The position numbers and the translations under genes were made by a program. Positions 28,197 through 36,163 of a stretch of 64,000 nt of DNA are shown here, piece after piece (within the stretch, counting starts at the first letter, position 1; the number at the start of each line of letters is the position of its first letter). The DNA comes from Paramicrobacterium fandaimingii. GTDB taxonomy: Bacteria; Actinomycetota; Actinomycetes; Actinomycetales; Microbacteriaceae. The notes beneath the pieces were generated by a model, which saw only the letters and a program-made list of their open reading frames with translations, was not told where the DNA came from and did not search any database. The stretch covers positions 1,302,001 to 1,366,000 of the forward strand of contig NZ_CP061170.1 of the NCBI RefSeq assembly GCF_011751745.2. Direction: 5' to 3'.

Positions 28197-29984
28197 ATGC
28201 GACAGGCACGAAAGATCATCGCCGGCGGTGCGCTCATTGCGGGAGTTCTCGGCTTGGCTGGCTGTGCTCAGACGGGGCCGGATGCTGAGTCGTCCGTTGC
28301 GATCGGAACCAGCGATCGCTTCACGTCGTACAACACGACAACGCCGTCTGGTTCAGCATCCGGAAATGCCGACATCACGGCGCTGACGCTGTCAAACTTC
28401 ACAGCGTATGACGAGAGTCTCGAGGTTGCGCCCGACACATCATTCGGCACGGTGGAAAAGATCGCCGACGATCCCCTCGTGGTGCGCTATACAGTGAGCG
28501 ACACGGCAACCTGGTCTGATGGAACGCCTGTTGACGCTGCTGATCTGCTGCTTGATTGGGCTGCTCATTCGGGAGCATTGAACACCGAAGATTTTGACCC
28601 GGCAGACTATCGGGCCGCAACCTCTGAGGGCGGCGCGGCCGAGCTGCCCGATGACGTCGTCTTCTTCGACTCAGGAGCGCGGCCAGACTCTGGCCTCGGA
28701 CTCGCCTCAGAGATGCCGCAGCTGAGCGATGACGGCCGCTCCATGACGCTCACGTACTCGCAGCCGGTGGCCGACTGGCGAATCGCCCTGCCGCCGCCGC
28801 TGCCCGCTCACGTCGTCGGGCAGAAAGCCCTCGGGGTGGAGTCGTCAGAGGAAGCCGCGCACGCAGTCATCGATGCCGTGACACACAAGGATTCCGAGGC
28901 GCTCTCGAAGATCTCCTCGTTCTGGAACACCGGGTTCGCTCTCGATAACGTCGACTCGCCACAAAGCACCTACGTGTCGAGCGGACCCTATGTGATCGAC
29001 GAGATCGACCCGGTCGAGGGCGTCACGCTGTCGGCAAATCCCGAGTACGACGGGGCGCACGCGCCGTCGATCGCGACAGTACACCTGCGATATCTCGATG
29101 ATCCGGCCGCGCAGGTGACGGCACTGGAGAACGGTGATGTCGATGTGATCGCGCCGCAGGCCACTCCGGCCGTTGCTGAACAGCTCGCCGCACTCGACGA
29201 TAAGAAGACGTTCACGGGTCTTGTCGCCAGCTTCGAACACATCGATCTGCAGTTCGGTGCCTCGGCCAACGGAACATTCGACGATCCGCTCGTGCGCGAA
29301 GCGTTTCTGAAGACCGTTCCTCGGCAGGCGATCGTCGAGAAGCTCATCAAGCCGATTGTCGGGTCTGGGGCCCACACCCGCGACTCCTTCGTCTTCACGC
29401 CGGGAACGCCGGGGTACGACGAATCAGCGTCCGACGCGGCGTTCTCATCCGTTGATATTGCCGGCGCGAAGGCCCTGCTCGAGAAGGCGGGCGCCGTCGA
29501 GCCCGAGGTGTGTGTTCTGTATGCCGCAAACAACCCGCGACGAGCAGCCGAGTTCGACCTGATTGCAGAATCTGCGGCCAAAGCCGGGTTCTCGATCACC
29601 GACTGCGGCACCGATCAGTGGCGTCAGCTCCTCGGCGTTCCTGGCAAGTATGACGCGGCGATCTTCGCGTGGGAATCCTCAAGCCTCGGCGCCGTCGATT
29701 CCGAGAGCAGATACGCGACTAAGGCACGGAACAATCTCAACGGCTATTCAAGCGAGACCGTTGACGCGCTGTTCCGCGACATGAGTGAGACTGCGGATGC
29801 TGGCGAGCGCAGTGAGCTGCTCGCCGACGTCGACTCCGAGCTGCGCGCTGACTTCTACGGAGCCCCGCTCTATCAGTTTCCGTCAATCACGGCGTTTGAT
29901 CCCGATCACGTCACCGGCGTCACCCCTCGTGTCATCGCACCGACGCTCACATGGAACCTTTGGGAGTGGCGTTCGTTCGAGTAA
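28197..29984 (+). CDS. Oligopeptide ABC transporter substrate-binding lipoprotein (orphan)
   Basis: 595-residue family 5 solute-binding protein. Signal peptide with lipobox LAGC (lipidated Cys23), then a DppA/OppA-like fold with ATWSDGTPVDAADLLLDW and VSSGPYVIDEIDPVEGVTLSANPEYD. ATG 28197 has GGGGAGGA upstream. No permease is adjacent on its transcript: the next gene is another binding protein with its own promoter. It may feed one of the two permease sets downstream. TAGCGT (28173-28178) may be its -10 and overlaps a minus-strand TACACT for the CPBP gene. Confidence 0.9.
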   Translation: MRQARKIIAGGALIAGVLGLAGCAQTGPDAESSVAIGTSDRFTSYNTTTPSGSASGNADITALTLSNFTAYDESLEVAPDTSFGTVEKIADDPLVVRYTVSDTATWSDGTPVDAADLLLDWAAHSGALNTEDFDPADYRAATSEGGAAELPDDVVFFDSGARPDSGLGLASEMPQLSDDGRSMTLTYSQPVADWRIALPPPLPAHVVGQKALGVESSEEAAHAVIDAVTHKDSEALSKISSFWNTGFALDNVDSPQSTYVSSGPYVIDEIDPVEGVTLSANPEYDGAHAPSIATVHLRYLDDPAAQVTALENGDVDVIAPQATPAVAEQLAALDDKKTFTGLVASFEHIDLQFGASANGTFDDPLVREAFLKTVPRQAIVEKLIKPIVGSGAHTRDSFVFTPGTPGYDESASDAAFSSVDIAGAKALLEKAGAVEPEVCVLYAANNPRRAAEFDLIAESAAKAGFSITDCGTDQWRQLLGVPGKYDAAIFAWESSSLGAVDSESRYATKARNNLNGYSSETVDALFRDMSETADAGERSELLADVDSELRADFYGAPLYQFPSITAFDPDHVTGVTPRVIAPTLTWNLWEWRSFE

Positions 29985-30101
29985 GTCCGGCGCCTTCACG
30001 AATCATCTTCGTAGAATGATGTGAAGCTCGCAGTAATCGTGCATAGCCCACAAGATTCTTTCAAATTTATTAACTCGGGGTAACATTCCCGACGGTGCGC
30101 G

Positions 30102-30131
30102 TTGTGCGTGCCTGTCGGCAGCGCCTAGTGT
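30102..30131 (+). promoter_or_regulatory. Promoter of the first dpp/opp operon
   Basis: TTGTGC (30102-30107), an 18-base spacer and TAGTGT (30126-30131), 70 bases before the binding-protein GTG. The preceding intergenic part (29985-30100) holds an imperfect hairpin CTTCAC...GTGAAG (about 29994-30026) that may end the upstream lipoprotein transcript, and an AT-rich tract (30050-30085). Confidence 0.45.
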
Positions 30132-30199
30132 CGTGATATTACTTTGCGGCAGTGTGGCCAAAATGGCGCTGCGGCAATTCACCTTGCACAGGAGGAACA

Positions 30200-31831
30200 G
30201 TGAGAAATACGACGTCGCGGATGCGACGCCTGCTCACCGCAACAGCGGTGGCAAGCGTTGCAGCTCTCGCGCTCGCCGGCTGCTCAAACGGCGGCGGCAG
30301 CGAGGGCGGTGGATCGAGCGATGACGCTGCGATCATCACCACGAATGGAAATGAGCCGCAGAATCCGCTCATTCCCACAAACACCAACGAAGTTGGCGGG
30401 GGCAAGATCCTCGATTCCATCTTCGCCGGTCTGATCTACTACGACGCTGATGGCAAAGAGCACAACGAAGTAGCCAAATCTATCGAGAGCGACGACGCCA
30501 CGGTCTGGGACATCCAGCTCAATGAGGGCTGGAAGTTTACGAACGGCGAAGAGGTCACAGCCAAGTCATTCGTCGACGCCTGGAACTACGGCGCGCTTCT
30601 CAGCAATGAACAGCTTTCGTCGTACTTCTTCGAAGATATCGAGGGCTTCAGCTGGGATGAAGACAGCGAACTCACCGGTCTCAAGATCATTGACGACTAC
30701 CACTTCACCGTGACACTGAAACACCCGGCATCAGACTTCGGTCAGCGCCTCGGCTACTCGGCGTTCTACCCGCTTCCGTCTGTCGCTTTTGAAGACATGA
30801 AGGCATTTGGCGAGAACCCCATCGGCAATGGCGTGTACAAGCTCGCCGGGGAGGATGCCTGGGAGCACGACGTCAAGATCGACCTGGTCACGAACGAGGA
30901 CTACAAGGGCGATCGTGAGGCGAAGAACGGTGGACTGACCATCAAGTTCTACGCCAACCAGGACGCCGCGTACTCCGACCTGCTGGCCGACCAGCTCGAC
31001 GTGCTCGATCAGATTCCTGACTCGGCGTTCGGCTCGTACGAGAGCGACCTCGGCGACCGTGCTGTTAACCAGCCTTCTGCGCTGTTCCAGTCGTTCACGA
31101 TCGGAAACTACATTGAGCACTTCGACGGCGAAGAGGGAAACCTCCGTCGCAAAGCACTCTCGATGGCGATCAACCGAGACGAGATCACTGACGTGATCTT
31201 CCAGGGCACCCGTACACCGGCCAGTGACTTCACCTCACCGGTGATCGACGGCTGGAGCGACGACCTCGAGGGCGCTGACGTCCTCACGTACAACGAAGAG
31301 AAGGCGAAGGATCTCTGGGCGCAGGCCGACGAGATCAGCCCGTGGGAAGGCACGTTCCAGATCGGCTACAACGCCGACGGAGGCCACCAGGCATGGGTCG
31401 ACGCAGTGTGCAACAGTATCTCGAACGTTCTCGGCATCAAGGCATCGGGTGACGCTTACCCGACGTTCGCCGAGCTTCGCGAGAAGGTGACGAATCGCAC
31501 AATCACCACGGCGACACGCAGCGGTTGGCAGGCGGATTACCCCGGTCTGTACAACTTCCTCGGGCCGTTGTATGCGACGGGTGCCGGCTCCAACGACGGT
31601 GACTACTCAAGCGAGAAGTTCGACTCGTTGATTCAGGAGGGCATCAGCGCCACCGATCCCGAGGTCGCCAACCAGAAGTTCCAGGAGGCACAGGAAGTGC
31701 TTCTGCAGGATCTTCCGGCGATCCCGCTCTGGTACCAGAACGTCGTCGGCGGTTACTCGACTCTCGTCGACAACGTCGAGTTTGGCTGGAACTCGGTACC
31801 GCTGTACTACCAGATCACAAAGAAGGCCTAA
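30200..31831 (+). CDS. Oligopeptide ABC transporter substrate-binding lipoprotein
   Basis: 543-residue family 5 solute-binding protein with a basic N-terminus, hydrophobic core and lipobox LAGC (Cys28), then a Gly/Ser linker (CSNGGGSEGGG). EEVTAKSFVDAWNYGALLSN and a C-terminal VLLQDLPAIPLWYQN are characteristic of OppA/DppA. GTG 30200 has AGGAGG five bases upstream; the longer frame to 30152 is not needed. First gene of a complete permease operon (B, C, fused D-F). A hairpin after it probably lowers readthrough into the permease genes. Confidence 0.93.
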   Translation: MRNTTSRMRRLLTATAVASVAALALAGCSNGGGSEGGGSSDDAAIITTNGNEPQNPLIPTNTNEVGGGKILDSIFAGLIYYDADGKEHNEVAKSIESDDATVWDIQLNEGWKFTNGEEVTAKSFVDAWNYGALLSNEQLSSYFFEDIEGFSWDEDSELTGLKIIDDYHFTVTLKHPASDFGQRLGYSAFYPLPSVAFEDMKAFGENPIGNGVYKLAGEDAWEHDVKIDLVTNEDYKGDREAKNGGLTIKFYANQDAAYSDLLADQLDVLDQIPDSAFGSYESDLGDRAVNQPSALFQSFTIGNYIEHFDGEEGNLRRKALSMAINRDEITDVIFQGTRTPASDFTSPVIDGWSDDLEGADVLTYNEEKAKDLWAQADEISPWEGTFQIGYNADGGHQAWVDAVCNSISNVLGIKASGDAYPTFAELREKVTNRTITTATRSGWQADYPGLYNFLGPLYATGAGSNDGDYSSEKFDSLIQEGISATDPEVANQKFQEAQEVLLQDLPAIPLWYQNVVGGYSTLVDNVEFGWNSVPLYYQITKKA

Positions 31832-31846
31832 CCAGCCTGACGATGC

Positions 31847-31879
31847 GTGGGGTGGTGCAGCATGGCTGCATCACCCCAC
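31847..31879 (+). terminator. Intra-operon hairpin between binding protein and permease
   Basis: 15-bp arms (31847-31861 and 31865-31879) with one G-T pair around ATG, rich in G and C. It is not followed by a T-run, so it is more likely a partial terminator or 3'-end stabiliser that keeps binding protein in excess of permease than a full stop. Confidence 0.65.
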
Positions 31880-31955
31880 CTTCGAGCCCGACCCTCTCTC
31901 TTTCGAAATGGCACCACTTCTATGAGCCCACAACGAACGGCACGGTGAGCGCTAC

Positions 31956-32882
31956 ATGCTCAGATATATCCTGCTTCGAATTCTGCAGGCAGTGCCCGTC
32001 TTCTTCGGAACGACCTTCCTCATCTACTTCATGGTCTTCGCTATGCCCGGAGATCCGATTCTGGCAATGTTCGGCGACAAGACCCCGAACCCAGCACTTC
32101 TCGAATCGCTGAAAGCCCAGTACAACCTCGATAAGCCCTTCATCGTTCAGTATCTTCTGTACATCGGTGATATTTTCCAGGGCAACTTCGGCATCAGCTA
32201 TTCGGGCCGCGAGGTCTCTGCGATCCTCGTCAAGACGTTCCCCGTCACACTCAAGCTTGCCGTCATGGCGGTTGTCCTTGAGCTGATCCTTTCCATTTCG
32301 ATCGGATTGTTCAGCGGCATCCGCAAGGGCAAATTCTTCGACAACGCGATGCTGATCCTCAGCCTTGTTCTGATGTCGCTGCCCATCTTCGTCATTGCGT
32401 TTCTCGCGCAGTTCTTCGTTGCAATCCAGTGGGGCTGGGCAAGCCCGACGGTCGGCGGAGACACCTCATGGTTGAACATGCTTCTGCCCGCGATTGTTCT
32501 TGCGTTGAGCCTGTACGCCACGAGCATGCGTCTCATGCGCGGCTCCACCGTTGAGACCCTGGGAAACGACTTCGTGCGCACCGCGTATTCGAAAGGGTTG
32601 AGCCGGCGCCGTGTCATTCCCGTACACGTTCTGCGAAATTCGCTGATCCCGGTTGTCACCAACTCGGCGACAAACTTCGGCATCCTCATCGTTGGTGCCA
32701 CAGTGACCGAGGGAATCTTCAACGTTCCCGGTGTCGGAAACACGCTCTTTCAGGCGATCGTGCGCGGAGAACGGCCGACAGTCGTGTCGTTCGTCACCGT
32801 TCTGGTGATTGTGTATGTGCTTCTCAATATTCTCGTAGACCTGCTCTACGCCGTGCTCGACCCCAGGATTCGCTATGTCTAA
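31956..32882 (+). CDS. dppB: Peptide ABC transporter permease, DppB type
   Basis: 308 residues, six membrane segments. Conserved start MLRYILLRILQAVPVFFGTTFLIYF, the FAMPGDP motif, and the permease EAA loop (NDFVRTAYSKGLSRRRVIPVHVLRNSLIP) that docks on the ATPase. Overlaps the start of the second permease by eight bases. Works with the binding protein, DppC and the fused ATPase of the same operon. Confidence 0.95.
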   Translation: MLRYILLRILQAVPVFFGTTFLIYFMVFAMPGDPILAMFGDKTPNPALLESLKAQYNLDKPFIVQYLLYIGDIFQGNFGISYSGREVSAILVKTFPVTLKLAVMAVVLELILSISIGLFSGIRKGKFFDNAMLILSLVLMSLPIFVIAFLAQFFVAIQWGWASPTVGGDTSWLNMLLPAIVLALSLYATSMRLMRGSTVETLGNDFVRTAYSKGLSRRRVIPVHVLRNSLIPVVTNSATNFGILIVGATVTEGIFNVPGVGNTLFQAIVRGERPTVVSFVTVLVIVYVLLNILVDLLYAVLDPRIRYV

Positions 32883-33813
32883 GCAAATACCGCACTTCGT
32901 CGCACCCGTCGACAAGACCCCGATCGCTGAGGTGGACTCCGTCACGCTCGGAGAAAAGCCGGGCAGCATGTGGCGAGACGCCTGGCGCTCGATGCGCCGG
33001 CGCCCGCTGTTCTACGCATCGGCTATCATCGCGCTCGTATTCATTGTGATGGCCTTTTTCCCCACGCTCTTCACGCCGGTCTCACCGACGCAGGGGTGCA
33101 CGCTCGCGAACAGCAATGCCGGCCCGAGTGGCGATCACATTCTCGGCTTCACACGTCAAGGATGCGACATCTGGGCTCGGATCGTCTGGGGAGCACAGAC
33201 CTCCCTCGCAGTGGGGATCATCTCAACGCTGCTCGGTAGCATCCTCGGGGTTCTCTTTGGCATCTTCGCCGGGTTCTACGGCGGATGGCTCGATTCTGTA
33301 CTGTCGCGCGTCGGAGACATCTTCTTCTCGATTCCCTACATCCTCGCGGCGGTCGTCGTCATGTCGGTGCTCTCTGATTACCGAAACGTGTGGACGATCT
33401 CTCTGGCGATCGGTGGCTTCGCCTGGGCATCCGTCGCTCGTATTTTGCGTTCCGAAGTGCTTCGCGTTAAGAACCAGGATTACGTGATGGCGGCGATCTC
33501 GCTGGGCCGTACGCGGTTCACAACGATGATGTCGCATGTGCTGCCCAACTCGCTCATGCCCGTCATCGTCGTGACGACCCTCAACTTGGGTCTCGCGATG
33601 GTGGGTGAAGCGACGCTGTCATTCCTTGGCGTCGGTATGGACTCGTCAGTGATGTCATGGGGCAACGACATCAGCGACGCTCAGACGACGCTGCGCACAG
33701 CGCCCATGGCGTTGATCTACCCGTCGATTGCCCTCACCGTCGCCGTTCTGGCATTCATCATGCTGGGCGAAGTTCTGCGCGACGCCCTCGACCCGAAAGC
33801 GAGGACGCGATGA
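32875..33813 (+). CDS. dppC: Peptide ABC transporter permease, DppC type
   Basis: 312 residues. A cytoplasmic N-terminal tail of about 45 residues precedes six membrane segments; the large insert after the first (TPVSPTQGCTLANS) is the usual periplasmic loop. EAA loop at QDYVMAAISLGRTRFTTMMSHVLPNSL, and the C-terminus MLGEVLRDALDPKARTR is typical. The stop overlaps the ATPase ATG (ATGA). Confidence 0.95.
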   Translation: MSKQIPHFVAPVDKTPIAEVDSVTLGEKPGSMWRDAWRSMRRRPLFYASAIIALVFIVMAFFPTLFTPVSPTQGCTLANSNAGPSGDHILGFTRQGCDIWARIVWGAQTSLAVGIISTLLGSILGVLFGIFAGFYGGWLDSVLSRVGDIFFSIPYILAAVVVMSVLSDYRNVWTISLAIGGFAWASVARILRSEVLRVKNQDYVMAAISLGRTRFTTMMSHVLPNSLMPVIVVTTLNLGLAMVGEATLSFLGVGMDSSVMSWGNDISDAQTTLRTAPMALIYPSIALTVAVLAFIMLGEVLRDALDPKARTR

Positions 33814-35525
33814 ACGCCTCAGAACCACTGCTGAGCATCCGCAATCTGACCATGGGATTCTCGACGCAGCACGGCTTCGCAGAAGCTCTTCACGGCGTTT
33901 CGTTCGACGTCATGCCCGGTGAGACCGTCGCGATTGTCGGCGAGTCCGGATCTGGCAAGTCAACGACGGCGCACGGCATCATCAACCTGCTGCCCGACAA
34001 CGGGAAGATCACGGGTGGCGAGGTGCTCTTTGAGGGACGAGATCTCTCGAAGCTGTCGAAAAACCAGATCGAGCACGTTCGCGGGCGTGAAATCGGCTTC
34101 ATTCCGCAAGATCCCATGTCGAACCTCAACCCCGTGTGGTCGATCGGTTTTCAGGTGAAGGAGGCGATTCGAGCCAATGGCGTAGCGTCGTCACGGCGGG
34201 ATGTCGAGAAGCAGGCAATCGAGGTGCTGAAGCAGGCGGGCCTCGATGATGCCGAGCGCCGCCTCAAACAGTTTCCTCACCAGTTCTCCGGAGGAATGCG
34301 CCAGCGTGTTCTCATCGGCATGGGACTGTCGGCACGCCCGAAGCTGCTCATTGCGGACGAGCCGACATCCGCACTCGACGTGACGGTGCAGCGGGTGATT
34401 CTCGACAACCTTGCCGAATTGACGATGCTGAATAACACCGCGGTGCTGTTCATCACACACGACCTCGGTCTGGCTGCCGAGCGCGCAGAGAAGCTCATCG
34501 TGATGTACAAGGGAAATATCGTTGAAGCGGGTGACAGCCGAGAGATTCTTCAAGACCCGCAGCATCCGTACACGCAGCGACTTGTCGCTGCGGCCCCGAG
34601 CCTTGCCTCACACCGCATTCAGGCCGCCGTCGAGCACAAGAGCACGGACGAACTCGGAGGCGAGTTCGATCTCGCCCACACGGCGGAGGAGCGCGCTGAC
34701 CAGGTGGATTCAGCCACGGCGCGGGATCAGACACCGGTTATCGAGGTGGCAAACCTGACGAAGATGTTCAAAATTCGGCGCGGCAACTTCCGCTCCGAAA
34801 ACTTCGTGGCCGTGAACAACGTCAACTTCACCGTCGCAAAGGGCACGACGACCGCTTTGGTAGGGGAGTCGGGCTCGGGGAAATCGACGATCGCGAAGAT
34901 GGCTCTTGGTTTGGAAAGCATCACGAGCGGCAGCATCTCGATTGAGGGCTCCGACCTTGCGTCGATGAAGCGCTCGGGCCTGATGGCGCTGCGACGTCGG
35001 ATGCAGCCCGTCTTTCAAGACCCGTATGGCTCGCTCGACCCGATGCGAAACATCGGAGACATCATCGGGGAGCCCCTTCGGGTTCACAAGGTGGGGAGCG
35101 CTGCCGAGCGCAGTGCACGCGTGCACGAGCTGCTCGACCAGGTGGCGCTGCCGCAGGCGCTCATCAACCGTTACCCGAACGAGCTTTCCGGGGGTCAGCG
35201 TCAGCGCATCGCGATCGCCCGTGCGCTTGCGCTCAAGCCCGACATTGTCGTGCTCGATGAGGCGGTGTCTGCCCTGGACGTGCTTGTACAGGCGCAGATT
35301 CTGCAGCTGCTCGCCGAGCTGCAGTCGGAACTGGGTCTCACGTACCTCTTCATCACCCACGATCTTGCCGTGGTGCGCGTGATCGCTGACAACGTGGTTG
35401 TCATGCAGAAGGGTGAGATTGTCGAGACCGGAACGACGGACGACGTGTTCGGAAACCCACGCGAGCAGTACACAAAGAACCTGCTCGACGCGATTCCCGG
35501 AGCGAATATTCCGCTCGCGGTGTGA
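33810..35525 (+). CDS. Peptide ABC transporter ATPase, fused DppD-DppF
   Basis: 571 residues holding two ABC domains. Domain 1: Walker [10 protein letters not shown] (44-52), signature FSGGMRQRV, Walker B LLIADEPTSALD. Domain 2: Walker [10 protein letters not shown], signature LSGGQRQRI, Walker B IVVLDEAVSALD (Ala replaces the usual Pro/Thr spacing). Both keep the switch His (ITHD) and the oligopeptide-type C-terminal HPYT/REQYT tails. ATG 33810 overlaps the dppC stop. It energises the B-C permease. The fusion is common in actinobacteria. Confidence 0.95.
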   Translation: MNASEPLLSIRNLTMGFSTQHGFAEALHGVSFDVMPGETVAIVGESGSGKSTTAHGIINLLPDNGKITGGEVLFEGRDLSKLSKNQIEHVRGREIGFIPQDPMSNLNPVWSIGFQVKEAIRANGVASSRRDVEKQAIEVLKQAGLDDAERRLKQFPHQFSGGMRQRVLIGMGLSARPKLLIADEPTSALDVTVQRVILDNLAELTMLNNTAVLFITHDLGLAAERAEKLIVMYKGNIVEAGDSREILQDPQHPYTQRLVAAAPSLASHRIQAAVEHKSTDELGGEFDLAHTAEERADQVDSATARDQTPVIEVANLTKMFKIRRGNFRSENFVAVNNVNFTVAKGTTTALVGESGSGKSTIAKMALGLESITSGSISIEGSDLASMKRSGLMALRRRMQPVFQDPYGSLDPMRNIGDIIGEPLRVHKVGSAAERSARVHELLDQVALPQALINRYPNELSGGQRQRIAIARALALKPDIVVLDEAVSALDVLVQAQILQLLAELQSELGLTYLFITHDLAVVRVIADNVVVMQKGEIVETGTTDDVFGNPREQYTKNLLDAIPGANIPLAV

Positions 35526-35532
35526 GCGAAGC

Positions 35533-36051
35533 CTAGAGCACGATCGTCGCGATAATCGCGGCGACGACGGCGACCCCGACAATGGAGATTCCCCGCACGT
35601 GTACGCGGCGGGTGGCCTTCGCTTCGGGGTCGCTGTGTCCTTCCCAGTCTCGACGAATCGCTTCGATCTCGTCGCCCAAGTCTGTGGCGTGCACCGACCG
35701 CATGCCCATGGGGCGGCTGGGCACGGAGAACAGCGTGATGACCTTCCCGTCCGTTGTCTCAACGAGCAGGAGGCGCCGCGTGCGAACCGTGTCGACCTTG
35801 CTCCACGGGATCACCCAGGTCGTGAGTGGCCCAACACAGGTGAGTCCCTCCTGGTCTGCTGTGAGGCGTGGAAGGGCGAGGAAGAGCGACAGGGGAGCGA
35901 CGATGGCGGCCGACCAGAGTGCGGTGATCACGGCAATGCCCCAGAACCCACGTACCGCTGCGTCAATTGTGAGAAACGCTGCGAGGAGCGCGACGATGAT
36001 GACGAGGCCGATACTGAACGATGAACGGTAGGTGATGGAGCGCTGCGGCAT
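35533..36051 (-). CDS. Small membrane protein with bacterial PH-like domain
   Basis: 172 residues: two N-terminal membrane segments (about 13-32 and 36-58), then a PH-like beta domain (LTADQEGLTCVGPLTTWVIPWSKVDTVR, PSRPMGMRS) and a final membrane segment at the C-terminus. It resembles actinobacterial PH-domain membrane proteins of unknown role. The ATG lies six bases after TACCCT (36063-36058, minus strand), predicting a leaderless transcript. Convergent with the fused ATPase gene, only seven bases apart. Confidence 0.8.
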   Translation of the reverse strand: MPQRSITYRSSFSIGLVIIVALLAAFLTIDAAVRGFWGIAVITALWSAAIVAPLSLFLALPRLTADQEGLTCVGPLTTWVIPWSKVDTVRTRRLLLVETTDGKVITLFSVPSRPMGMRSVHATDLGDEIEAIRRDWEGHSDPEAKATRRVHVRGISIVGVAVVAAIIATIVL

Positions 36052-36080
36052 CCATCCAGGGTATCGCGCGCCCCCGGGGG

Positions 36081-36113
36081 AGCTGACAACGAAAGGTCAG
36101 CTGACAACGAAAG
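36081..36113. repeat. Tandem 15-bp direct repeat
   Basis: AGCTGACAACGAAAG occurs at 36081-36095 and 36099-36113, an 18-base period. The second copy provides the outer ACAACGA arm of the adjacent terminator. On the minus strand this reads as two TTTCGTTGTC tails after the hairpin, so the duplication may have arisen from the terminator tail itself. Confidence 0.7.
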
Positions 36114-36152
36114 CGGGGCCGGTGGATCATCCACCGGCCCCGCCGTCGTTGT
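36104..36152 (-). terminator. Strong terminator after the third peptide-binding protein
   Basis: Inner perfect stem of 15 bp (36113-36127 and 36129-36143), a 2x2 internal loop, then an outer ACAACGA/TCGTTGT stem. On the minus strand it follows the binding-protein stop by 12 bases and is followed by TTTCGTTGTC. It separates that gene from the PH-domain gene downstream on the same strand. Confidence 0.85.
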
Positions 36153-36163
36153 GCGAGAAGTGC

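Noticed and set aside
30071..30096. Palindrome-like CGGGGTAACATTCCCG upstream of the peptide operon
   Set aside because: Arms are imperfect and no adjacent regulator gene supports an operator.
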